Source: Sphingosinicellaceae bacterium
GTDB taxonomy: Bacteria; Pseudomonadota; Alphaproteobacteria; Sphingomonadales; Sphingomonadaceae
Direction: 5' to 3'
DNA length: 64,000 nt
Assembly (NCBI GenBank): GCA_019285715.1
Contig: CP079108.1
Coordinates: 434,001-498,000, forward strand
Part shown: positions 56,146 to 64,000 of the stretch, piece by piece
Position numbering within the stretch: the first letter of the stretch is position 1
Layout of the letters: every line of letters begins with the position of its first letter
Position numbers and translations under genes: made by a program
Notes under the pieces: generated by a model
Seen by the model: the letters and a program-made list of their open reading frames with translations, nothing else
What the model was told of the DNA's origin: nothing
The model's database searches: none

Positions 56146-57693
56146 ATGGATCGCGTGAATATCCGCCCGGGCGTCAGCATCCTGTCGGTGCTCCCCCATT
56201 TAAACTATAAGCCATGGTACGCCCTCGCCGAATTCGTAGACAACGCGATCCAGAGCTACCTCAGCAAAAAGGCGGTGTTGCGCAGCGTTGAGGGCCAAAA
56301 GTTCGTACTTTCCGTGGATATCGACATTGACCAGTCTGCGCAGCGGATCCGAATCCGCGATAACGCCGGCGGGATCGAGCGTGCGAACTTCGCGCGGGCA
56401 TTCCGTCCAGCGGAGGCACCGCTAGACGCGAGCGGCCTCTCCGAGTTCGGGATGGGAATGAAGAGCGCGGCCGCTTGGTTTGCTCCACGGTGGTCAGTGC
56501 GTACAAAGGCTGTAGGCGAAACGGTCGAGCGCACCGTAAGCTTCGACATCGCGAGCATCGTCCGCGATACGATCGAAGAACTGGACGTGTTCACTCGCAA
56601 GGCGCCTGCGGACCGGCACTACACAGAGATCGTGCTGGAGGACGTCCGGCGCATGCCCCAGACGCGCACTCTCAGTAAGATCACCGATCACCTGTCGAGC
56701 ATTTACCGCTGCTTCATTCGGGCTGGCGAACTTAAGCTGTCGGTCGATGGAGTTCCTCTAGAGTTTGAGGAGCCCGATGTATTAGTCGCGCCGCCGTGGA
56801 AAAACCGCGAGGGCAAACCGGTCGAGTGGCGCAAGGATGTGTCGATCCAACTGGACGGCAAGCGTCGAGCAGAGGGTTTCGTCGGCATCCGAGCGAAGGG
56901 CTCGACGGCGCGCGCCGGCCTGGCGCTGCTCCGTCGAAATAGGTTGATCGAGGGAAGTGCGGATGAGACTTACCGCCCGCCTGAGATCTTCGGCGCGGCC
57001 AACTCCTTCGCTTATCAGCGCGTATTCGGCGAACTGAATCTCATCGGTTTCTCCGTGAGTCACACCAAGGACGGCATCCGCTGGGACGAGACCGAGGAGG
57101 ACTTGGTCCGCAAGCTGAGGCGCGAGATCTCGAGCGGCAAATTGAACATTTTAGATCAGGCGCAGAACTGGCGCTCGACCGAAACAGGACGGGAAAACCG
57201 TCCGGCTGCCGAAAAGGCGGTCCAGCGGATGAAATACGAGGTCGAGACAGATGCCCTTGGCGAAGTGGTTGGACAGGTGCAGGCCTCCCACGACGGGCCC
57301 GAGGCAAGGCCTGCGGAGGAACCGCCCGAGGCGCCGCTGCCTGAGCAGGACGATGACGTCGCGCAGACTTTTTCGCTCGACGTAGCCGGCGGGCGGTGGG
57401 AAATCGACCTGGCTCTCGACTATCAGGATGCGACAGCGGATTGGATCAGGATCAGCGACCAGCCGAACGGCGCCGGATCGAAACCCCGCCGGCTCGGCAT
57501 CAGGCTAGCGATGCTTCACCCGTTCACGCAGAGGTATTTCGGGAACGCAGGGCCCCTCGAGACCCAAGGCCTAGCGCGTCTCGCCGTCGGCCTCGTACTG
57601 GCCGAGACGGTGGCGCGGGATGGTGGGGTCAAGCTGGCGGGCCGGGTCCGCACGTCCCTGAACGAGTTGCTGCGCCTCGGTCTCGCGATTTAA
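56146..57693 (+). CDS. GHKL (HATPase) protein of a Z1 module
   Basis: This 515-residue protein has a GHKL ATPase fold: the N box ALAEFVDNAIQSY, the G1 box IRDNAGGIERANF and the G2 region LSEFGMGMKSAAAW. A transducer-like middle and an acidic linker (PEEPPEAPLPEQDDD region) follow, and a C-terminal domain ends in a helical segment. GHKL proteins next to Z1 and DUF4420 genes are known from surveys of bacterial defence islands, with unknown mechanism. ATG follows GGAAGAGC and lies 11 bases after the methyltransferase stop. Confidence 0.85.
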   Translation: MDRVNIRPGVSILSVLPHLNYKPWYALAEFVDNAIQSYLSKKAVLRSVEGQKFVLSVDIDIDQSAQRIRIRDNAGGIERANFARAFRPAEAPLDASGLSEFGMGMKSAAAWFAPRWSVRTKAVGETVERTVSFDIASIVRDTIEELDVFTRKAPADRHYTEIVLEDVRRMPQTRTLSKITDHLSSIYRCFIRAGELKLSVDGVPLEFEEPDVLVAPPWKNREGKPVEWRKDVSIQLDGKRRAEGFVGIRAKGSTARAGLALLRRNRLIEGSADETYRPPEIFGAANSFAYQRVFGELNLIGFSVSHTKDGIRWDETEEDLVRKLRREISSGKLNILDQAQNWRSTETGRENRPAAEKAVQRMKYEVETDALGEVVGQVQASHDGPEARPAEEPPEAPLPEQDDDVAQTFSLDVAGGRWEIDLALDYQDATADWIRISDQPNGAGSKPRRLGIRLAMLHPFTQRYFGNAGPLETQGLARLAVGLVLAETVARDGGVKLAGRVRTSLNELLRLGLAI

Positions 57694-57704
57694 CTTAAGG
57701 CAGG

Positions 57705-59897
57705 ATGAACAGTTTGATGGGTGATCCGCAGTTGATCAAGTTATCGACCGACGGCTGCGATAACGGGCGTTTGTGGGACCCGATTGTGGGACCCGAGGCG
57801 ACGCTGTTGATGGAGCGTAAGCGGTTCGCCTCAGAACCGGCGCGCAAGGTGCTGGACGAGAGTGTGGCGATCCTCTCCAACTGCATACCGCCGCAGCAGC
57901 CTGGCGACCGTGCCGGGATAGTGATCGGCTACGTTCAGAGCGGGAAGACGCTAAGTTTTACCACTGTCACTGCACTCGCACGCGACAATGGTTATAGGCT
58001 GGTCATCGTTTTGGCGGGAACTAAGACGAACCTACTGGATCAAAACGAAGAGAGACTCACGGGCGATCTTGGTATCCTCGAGGAGCGTAGCCTCTTCTGG
58101 CGGGTAATGGCGAATCCGCGGAACGACTCCGCTACGGTTTCCGAGGTCCAGTCGGCGCTGAAGAAGTGGGAGCGGTACCCCGATCGCCCCGAGCGGTGCC
58201 GCACCCTCCTTGTGGTAGTGATGAAGAACGCTACCCGGCTCAAAAACCTGCGGCAGCTTCTAGAACGATGCGATCTCGCGAATGTGACCGCACTTATCAT
58301 CGATGATGAGGGCGACCAAGCGGGCCTCAACACGCGTGTGCGGCAGAACGCCGAAAGTCCTACTTATGCTATGATCCTGGGGCTCAGGCGCGCGCTGCCG
58401 TCCCACACGTACGTGCAGTATACTGCTACGCCACAAGCGCCTCTTCTCATCAGCCGGATCGACCTCCTCTCGCCCAAATTCGCCCAACTTCTGGAGCCCG
58501 GTGAGGGTTACGTAGGGGGCCGGGACCTCTTTGGCGCGGGATCTCCATACGTCGAGCAGATTCCGGCGGCTGATCTACCAGGCGTCTGGGATGTGTCTGA
58601 CGGGCCGCCGCCTTCTCTGGAACGCGCGATGCGCCTGTTCTTCATCGGGGCATCTGCGGGCGTGTTGAATGGCCGGGAGGGCAACCGGACGATGATGATC
58701 CATCCGTCCCATCTCACCTCGATGCACGACACATACGCCGCCTGGTCCAAGAGCATCAAGGATAGCTGGCTGGCCACCCTCGCGGAGCCCAAGACCTCCC
58801 CGGACCACGTGGACCTCCGACACGCCTTCGAGGCCTCCTACGATGATCTCAAGCGCACCGAGACAGACCTGCAATCCTTCGAGGTTCTCTGGGCCGAGTT
58901 GGAGTTCGCGATTGAGGAGACCGTAGTGCGAGTGGTGAACGCAACCAACGGGCGCATCCCGACATTTCCTTGGGGTGATAGCTACGGTTACATTCTGGTC
59001 GGGGGCGCCGGCTTGGATCGAGGGTTTACCGTCGAGGGGCTGACGGTGACTTATATGCCGCGCGGAGCGGGCACAGGCACCGCTGACACTATCCAGCAAC
59101 GTGCCCGGTTCTTCGGGTACAAGGGATCGTACAAAGGGCTGGTGCGGATATTTGTCGATGTCGCTGTTGAGGATGCGTTCACCGCATACGTCGAGCACGA
59201 GGAGAGCCTGCGCAAGTCACTGATGCGCCACGCGGGTCAGCCACTTGTAAACTGGAAGCGTGCGTTCTTCCTAGATTTGAGCCTCCAGCCGACTCGCCGT
59301 TCTGTGATGGCGCTTGAGACGATGCGCGGACGGTCGAAGGAGTGGGTGTACGCCGCGTACGTCTACGATCCTGACACGGATCTCGCTGACCGCAACAGGG
59401 CGGTAGTCGATACGTTCACAACGAACATTCGCAACGTTATGGCGGCAATGCCGGGCAGCGCGGCCTGGACGTCGAACCAGCAGCACCTGAAAGCCGGCCC
59501 GCTGCGTCTGGACGTGGCGTACGAGCGTCTGCTGGTTCCCCTTATCGTCGAGGACGACGACGATGCCCTCGATCACCTTAACGCGATGATGCAAATCCGC
59601 GAGGAACTTGACCGAAACCCGAATGCAGCCTGCGACGTGTACCTGATGGGTGGCGGCGAACGGCGCGAGCGTGCCACACGGTTGTCGGGTGAGGTGGAGA
59701 ACCCCTTCCAGGGTGCTAATCCGGGCAATGGATATCCGGGCGACCGTAAAATCAGATCTGAGGACCGCGTCACCCTGCAGATCCACCATCTTGATCTCAC
59801 TCAAGCCAAGGCTCCCCTCGCGAGCGATGTTCGCCTAGTTGCGATCAGCATTCCCGAGAGGATGCGCCGCGACCTGCTGCTGCAGGTCGATGACTAG
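57705..59897 (+). CDS. Z1-domain NTPase
   Basis: This 730-residue protein is a Z1-family NTPase related to SF2-type helicases. Walker A is GYVQSGKTLSFTT (residues 75-87), Walker B is IIDDEGDQAGLN (about 198-209), and helicase-like motifs include YVQYTATPQAPLL and the Z1 region VGGAGLDRGFTVEGLTV with QRARFFGYK. Such proteins are predicted to process DNA in restriction-like systems. AAGGCAGG precedes the ATG. It ends 8 bases inside the DUF4420 gene, showing coupling. Confidence 0.87.
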   Translation: MNSLMGDPQLIKLSTDGCDNGRLWDPIVGPEATLLMERKRFASEPARKVLDESVAILSNCIPPQQPGDRAGIVIGYVQSGKTLSFTTVTALARDNGYRLVIVLAGTKTNLLDQNEERLTGDLGILEERSLFWRVMANPRNDSATVSEVQSALKKWERYPDRPERCRTLLVVVMKNATRLKNLRQLLERCDLANVTALIIDDEGDQAGLNTRVRQNAESPTYAMILGLRRALPSHTYVQYTATPQAPLLISRIDLLSPKFAQLLEPGEGYVGGRDLFGAGSPYVEQIPAADLPGVWDVSDGPPPSLERAMRLFFIGASAGVLNGREGNRTMMIHPSHLTSMHDTYAAWSKSIKDSWLATLAEPKTSPDHVDLRHAFEASYDDLKRTETDLQSFEVLWAELEFAIEETVVRVVNATNGRIPTFPWGDSYGYILVGGAGLDRGFTVEGLTVTYMPRGAGTGTADTIQQRARFFGYKGSYKGLVRIFVDVAVEDAFTAYVEHEESLRKSLMRHAGQPLVNWKRAFFLDLSLQPTRRSVMALETMRGRSKEWVYAAYVYDPDTDLADRNRAVVDTFTTNIRNVMAAMPGSAAWTSNQQHLKAGPLRLDVAYERLLVPLIVEDDDDALDHLNAMMQIREELDRNPNAACDVYLMGGGERRERATRLSGEVENPFQGANPGNGYPGDRKIRSEDRVTLQIHHLDLTQAKAPLASDVRLVAISIPERMRRDLLLQVDD

Positions 59898-60864
59898 TTC
59901 GGCCGAAGAGTTGATAGCCTTGCTTGCGAGGTTGGCGTCGACGCCTCTGCCGACTGGCGAAGATTCGCTTCTCGCACTCGAGCATGTCGGACTGTCGTGC
60001 ATGGTCGGCCGCACAAGCGCGGGCTGCGTGTGCGTGCTGGTCCCGACCGCCGGTCGCGCGCCGGGCCGCCACCTCCGCCTCCGCAACATCGAGGTACGTG
60101 AGGGCGTCAACTGCGAGGTGCTCGCCCCGGGCGGTCTTGCAAGAGCCATCCGGGGAACGCTGGTCGTCTGCCGGAGCGAGCAGTTAGGACTGATTCGTTT
60201 GTTCCTCGGTCTGCTCGCCGACGCGATGACGACGCTTGGAGCTTTGCCTGCTGCATCGGCATTCTCGAACTGGGTGGTGCGCGCCGCAGAACTCTTCAGC
60301 CGGCTCGAGAGTGAGGGCCGCCGCACCATGCAGGGCCTGTGGGCGGAACTCGTCGTCGCCTGTTCGCTGCCGTCGCCAGAGGTCGCCGTGAGGCGGTGGC
60401 ACGCTGACCCGCTGGAGCGCTATGACTTCAGTTCGGGAACTTTCTCGCTAGAGGTCAAAAGTTGTGCCGATCTCGACAGGATCCACAGCTTTTCCCTTGA
60501 CCAGTTGAGGCCACAACCGGGCGCACTTGTTTGGATCGCCTCGGTGGTAGCAAGGCCGGAGCCGCTTGGTCGTTCCGTACTCGACCTCGTGCACGCGCTA
60601 GAGACTCAAATTCCGACCCCAAGCGTGCGGGATAAGCTCCGTGAGATAGTGTTTGCATCGGCCGGCTCATCGATCGCTGACGACGATCGCTACCGCTTCG
60701 ATGAGGCCGGCGGTCGGGCATCAATCAGGTTACTGGATGCCCGCGCGGTCCCATCCGTTCCCGGCCCGCTCGCACCGGAGATACTCGGCGTCCAGTTACG
60801 AGTAAGATGCGCCGCCGTACCCGCTGCCGGGGATTTAGCCGAGGCTGGAAAAAGGCTTCTCTAG
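59890..60864 (+). CDS. PD-(D/E)XK nuclease-like protein (DUF4420)
   Basis: This 324-residue protein matches DUF4420, a predicted PD-(D/E)XK nuclease. The candidate active residues are Glu153 (GLWAELVVA), Asp173 or Asp179 (HADPLERYDF) and the Glu188-x-Lys190 pair (FSLEVKS). It is the probable DNA-cutting subunit of the methyltransferase-GHKL-Z1 module. ATG lies inside the Z1 stop region. Confidence 0.85.
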   Translation: MTSSAEELIALLARLASTPLPTGEDSLLALEHVGLSCMVGRTSAGCVCVLVPTAGRAPGRHLRLRNIEVREGVNCEVLAPGGLARAIRGTLVVCRSEQLGLIRLFLGLLADAMTTLGALPAASAFSNWVVRAAELFSRLESEGRRTMQGLWAELVVACSLPSPEVAVRRWHADPLERYDFSSGTFSLEVKSCADLDRIHSFSLDQLRPQPGALVWIASVVARPEPLGRSVLDLVHALETQIPTPSVRDKLREIVFASAGSSIADDDRYRFDEAGGRASIRLLDARAVPSVPGPLAPEILGVQLRVRCAAVPAAGDLAEAGKRLL

Positions 60865-60952
60865 GCATGCGGTTTGCTCACCCTAGAATCAGAACAGTTG
60901 TGCGGCATGGAACAGTTCTCTTCTCGGAGTTAATACGAACGAGGTGAAAAAG

Positions 60953-61243
60953 ATGAGATTCGGGACTGACGGCAAGGGCCAGACTTTCATTGAGTGGAAC
61001 AGGGGGAAGCCAGATACGAATGGTTGGGCCCGAGCCTGGATTTCCCATCGCGAAGGCGACAAGGACTGGGCGGCAACCGGCAGATACCTGAATGCGACGC
61101 GCATCGACGCGCCGGGCGGCGGCCCCTCGGGCACCGGCCTGGACTTTCCGATTGACAGCCCCCTCACCGACCATGACATTCTTCGGGCATACGTCATTTC
61201 AGTTAGCGCGATCACCGGCCACTCGCCGGATTCCGCTGGCTAG
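60953..61243 (+). CDS. Hypothetical small protein in the defence island
   Basis: I do not recognise this 96-residue protein. It is polar, with KGQTFIEWNRGKPDTNGWAR and a ISHREGDKDWAATGRYLNAT segment; no membrane helix is seen. ATG at 60953 lies just after GAGGTGAAAAAG. It is 88 bases after the DUF4420 gene and may be unrelated cargo. Confidence 0.5.
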   Translation: MRFGTDGKGQTFIEWNRGKPDTNGWARAWISHREGDKDWAATGRYLNATRIDAPGGGPSGTGLDFPIDSPLTDHDILRAYVISVSAITGHSPDSAG

Positions 61244-61668
61244 GACGTTGGCTTGTCCATTCCCCCTGGGTCTGAGCGCGAGAGCAGAAGCCGGTCATCG
61301 TAGTGTATGTATTGTAGTACTCCGGATGCAGTTGGAATGCGCAGCCAGCGCGAAGCAACCGCAGCGGCCGTGCGCGGTGGGCACCTGTCGCGCCTCGCTA
61401 CCGTTCATCGTCGCAGATTGACGTCGCTCCATCGGTCTAGACTATGCGCTTCCTCGACGAGACGTTGCCTTGCGAGATACGGTCGTTAAGCGCCTAGAAG
61501 TCCTCTCGAGTAGAAATCTAGGGCGGCACAGCCGGGACACTAGGGTGAACCGCTGCCAATACACGATAGGCTTGGGTCCGATTTTGGACCCAGCGGAGGC
61601 GTAGGCAGCGACTTCAACTGCCTCGTTCTTGCCTTCCCAACCACGGACGTCGGAATGAGCGGGGCCAA
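61244..61668 (+). other. Gene-free stretch before the second restriction operon
   Basis: This 425-base region holds the promoter area of the restriction endonuclease gene. I see no gene of good quality. Confidence 0.4.
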
Positions 61669-62874
61669 ATGATCCTAGGTTTAAGGTACTACAAGACCAA
61701 GGCTTCGGCGCGAGAGCCGCTTCTTCGCTTCATCCTCGACGGGCTGCGTGCGGCGGGCTGCCGCATCATCTTCGCCTCGCCGTTAGATCGCGCACCCTTC
61801 GTCATAACCTTCGAGACGCGCGAGGGAGAGCGGATGGGCATCGTCGTCTACGCCTTCCTCGCGACCCGGACGCCGACCCGCAATCGGCCGGAGGACGAGC
61901 GCAGCTTCCAGGTCAAGTACGGCAGCAAGGCGGATTATGCCGACAACAATTCGCACGTGGTCTGGCAAGATCCGCTCGGCCTTTACACGACGCTGCTGAT
62001 CGGCATCGATCCCGAGGAAGGCATCTTCGTCGCTGCCGATCCCGAAGCGCATAACCCGACCAAGTTCTTCATCCGCCTCGAGTTCAAAGACGAGCATGCC
62101 GAAGCGATCCTGCGCGATGGCTGGCACGCCTGGGAGCGCGTCCGGCGCGCAGGACCCATGGCCGCGCCGGTCGAGGTGCTGGTCGGTGGAACCCGTGACA
62201 GCTTCCTCGATCTCGTCAGGCTCGAGCGGGCCGGCTACGGTCTCCCTGCGGGCGATCGTCAGCTGCTCGCCGAGAGGCCCGAGCTGATCGGCGCGCCTCG
62301 GCAGGAAATTGCCGACGATGCCGCGGCGGTCGCGACCCGGGTTCACCCGCTGCTGCGCGAGCTCGAGCTTGGCGCCGATGAGGTCCTAGAGCTGATCGCG
62401 GGCGCGCGGCGGCTAAAGATGGCCGTGCGCGGTTGGGTTGCTGAGGAGCACCTCCGCGCGACCTTGGCGCGGCTGGACGGCGTCACGCACTGCGAGCGGC
62501 TCGACGAGGAGGGTGGACCGGATCTTCTGATCAGTTACCGCGGCGGCCCAAGGCTGACGGTTGAATGCAAGAACGTGTTGCGCGTCCTCAACAAGACGAG
62601 GAACCTGCCGCGCATCGACTTTCAGCGGACGCGCGCCGCGAAGGGCGATCCGTGCTCGCGCTACTACGCGCCCAATGATTTCGACGTTGTCGCCGGCTGT
62701 CTGCACGCGGTGTCCGAGCGCTGGGAGTTCCGCTACGCTCTACCGACCTCCCTCGAGCCGCACCAGAAGTGCCTGGGCAAGCTCGCCAGCAATGTGCTCG
62801 TCGATGAAAGATGGTCGCCCGACCCACGCGGCGCTTTCGAGGCGGTGGCCTCTCGGTTAGGGTCGGACGTATGA
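61669..62874 (+). CDS. Restriction endonuclease
   Basis: This 401-residue protein ends with a PD-(D/E)XK core: GGPDLLISYRGGPRLTVECKN, where Asp at about 285 and Glu-x-Lys at about 298-300 would bind metal. The N-terminal part (MILGLRYYKTKASAREPLL) is helical with no other domain I can name. The gene overlaps the next methyltransferase by ATGA, which strongly supports a type II restriction-modification pair. Confidence 0.8.
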   Translation: MILGLRYYKTKASAREPLLRFILDGLRAAGCRIIFASPLDRAPFVITFETREGERMGIVVYAFLATRTPTRNRPEDERSFQVKYGSKADYADNNSHVVWQDPLGLYTTLLIGIDPEEGIFVAADPEAHNPTKFFIRLEFKDEHAEAILRDGWHAWERVRRAGPMAAPVEVLVGGTRDSFLDLVRLERAGYGLPAGDRQLLAERPELIGAPRQEIADDAAAVATRVHPLLRELELGADEVLELIAGARRLKMAVRGWVAEEHLRATLARLDGVTHCERLDEEGGPDLLISYRGGPRLTVECKNVLRVLNKTRNLPRIDFQRTRAAKGDPCSRYYAPNDFDVVAGCLHAVSERWEFRYALPTSLEPHQKCLGKLASNVLVDERWSPDPRGAFEAVASRLGSDV

Positions 62875-64000
62875 CCAGACGCCGCATCATCAGCCTGTTC
62901 ACCGGTGCCGGCGGTCTCGATCTTGGATTCGAGGCGGCCGGCTTCGAGACCGCTGTCGCGCTCGAGATTGACGCTCGCTGCGTCGAGACGCTGCGCGCGA
63001 ACCGCAGCTGGCCGGTGATCGATCGCGACATCCTGGAGGTGCCGACCGCCAAGCTGCTTGCGGCCGGCAAGCTGAAGGCCGGCGCGGCCGACGTGCTGAT
63101 TGGCGGCCCGCCTTGCCAGCCCTTCTCCAAGTCAGGCTTCTGGGCGAGCGGCGAGGCGAAGCGGCTGAGCGATCCGCGCGCGGACACGCTGGGCGCTTAT
63201 CTGCGCGTGCTAGGGGAGGCCCGGCCGCGCGCGTTCCTGCTCGAGAATGTCGAGGGGCTCGGGTTCCGCGGCAAGGACGAGGGTCTGAAGCTCATCGCCT
63301 CCGAGCTGGAGCGCATCAACTTCGAGCACGGCACGCGCTACGCCGCCTCCATCGCGGTGCTGAACGCGGCCGACTTCGGCGTTCCCCAACTGCGCCGCCG
63401 GCTGTTCGTGATCGGCGCGCGGGACGGCACGCGCTTCGAGTTTCCCGCGGCCAGCCACGTCGATCCTGCTGTGGCTGAAGCTGACAACCGGCCTCGTCAT
63501 CGGACGGCTTGGGATGCGCTGCACGACGTGACAGTCGACGCCCCGGCGCTGAAGCCCACAGGCAAATGGGCCGAGCTTCTCACGTCGATCCCCGAGGGCG
63601 AGAATTACCTGTGGCACACCGAACGCGGCGGCGGCGAGCCGCTGTTCGGCTGGCGCCGCCGCTACTGGTCGTTCCTGCTGAAGCTCGCCAAGGCGCGCCC
63701 TGCCTGGACCTTGCAGGCCCAGCCCGGTCCTGCGACTGGCCCGTTCCACTGGACCAGCCGCCGGCTCAGCATGCGTGAGATGGCGCGGCTTCAGACCTTT
63801 CCCGACGATTTCCAGGTAACCGGCTCGGTCGCGGACGCTCAGCGGCAGCTAGGCAACGCGGTGCCATCGCTGCTCGGCGAGGTACTCGCCCGCGCGATCG
63901 CGCGCCAGCTGCTCGGCGTGGCCCTGGATCAGGATGAGCTGGCGCTGACGTTGCCGCTCGCGCCGCCGGCGCCTGCGCCGGAGCGCGTCGCCAAGGTGCG
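62871..64000 (+). CDS. C5 cytosine methyltransferase, 3' truncated by window
   Basis: This is the cognate methyltransferase of the restriction enzyme just before it. Motif I is SLFTGAGGLDLGFEAAGF, motif IV GGPPCQPFSKSGF with the catalytic cysteine, motif VI ENVEGLGFRGK, motif VIII QLRRRLFVIGARDG, and motif X QLGNAVPSLLGEVLA. The frame is still open at the window edge, though motif X indicates the catalytic domain is nearly complete and the remainder is a C-terminal tail. It differs from the methyltransferase at 54.8 kb. Confidence 0.93.
   Translation, partial: MTRRRIISLFTGAGGLDLGFEAAGFETAVALEIDARCVETLRANRSWPVIDRDILEVPTAKLLAAGKLKAGAADVLIGGPPCQPFSKSGFWASGEAKRLSDPRADTLGAYLRVLGEARPRAFLLENVEGLGFRGKDEGLKLIASELERINFEHGTRYAASIAVLNAADFGVPQLRRRLFVIGARDGTRFEFPAASHVDPAVAEADNRPRHRTAWDALHDVTVDAPALKPTGKWAELLTSIPEGENYLWHTERGGGEPLFGWRRRYWSFLLKLAKARPAWTLQAQPGPATGPFHWTSRRLSMREMARLQTFPDDFQVTGSVADAQRQLGNAVPSLLGEVLARAIARQLLGVALDQDELALTLPLAPPAPAPERVAKV

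Overview
The window is GC-rich alphaproteobacterial DNA, most likely from a member of the Sphingomonadales. The left 11.4 kb is ordinary chromosome: a cytochrome c maturation operon (ccmF partial, ccmG, ccmH, ccmI), an NTF2-like protein, a membrane diguanylate cyclase, gyrB, a PEP-CTERM surface protein, recF and a small lipoprotein. The order assignment rests on gene style (PEPxxWA C-terminal sorting tail, recF/gyrB proximity) and is an inference. A tRNA-Arg(ACG) gene ends this segment. Almost everything after it looks accessory, so the tRNA is the probable left edge of an integrated element.

From about 11.4 to 42 kb lies the backbone of an integrative and conjugative element (ICE) of the general type known from Mesorhizobium ICEMlSymR7A. 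It has DUF932, ParB-like, Toprim, DUF2493 and DUF736 genes. Then comes a compact control module: an XRE repressor-like gene divergent from a QseM-like DUF2285 antiactivator, followed by an FseA-like excision activator (DUF6499 + DUF2285). FseA is encoded in two frames joined at a UUU-C sequence, the same kind of +1 slippage site reported for fseA. Its DUF2285 half is then cut by an IS630-family insertion. The transfer module (33.5-41.9 kb) has an RdfS/AlpA-like excisionase, RepA-like initiator with iteron-like repeats, ParA, a ribbon-helix-helix protein, DUF2840, TraF, a lytic transglycosylase, a candidate oriT, a DUF3363 relaxase, the TraG coupling protein and a CopG protein. The Trb/VirB channel genes expected next are absent.

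Between control and transfer modules sits copper cargo (22-32.8 kb). One operon runs left (P1B ATPase, DsbA-like protein, ATP-grasp protein). The divergent operon starts with a CnrY-X-H-like anti-sigma / periplasmic metal sensor / ECF sigma set and continues with CopA multicopper oxidase, CopB, cytochrome c and a DUF305 protein.

From 42.1 kb to the end is a dense defence island: a GIY-YIG-like protein with McrC, an McrB carrying an EVE-like insert, DUF4268 and RmuC; then a WYL-regulated block (TM0106-type nuclease-helicase, ubiquitin-like small protein, small repeat protein) sharing a palindromic site TGACAAAAGCTGTCA; then a DNA methyltransferase - GHKL ATPase - Z1 - DUF4420 module; and finally a second restriction endonuclease with a C5 methyltransferase that runs off the window. 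The most notable points are the interrupted FseA frameshift switch and the WYL-operator block.
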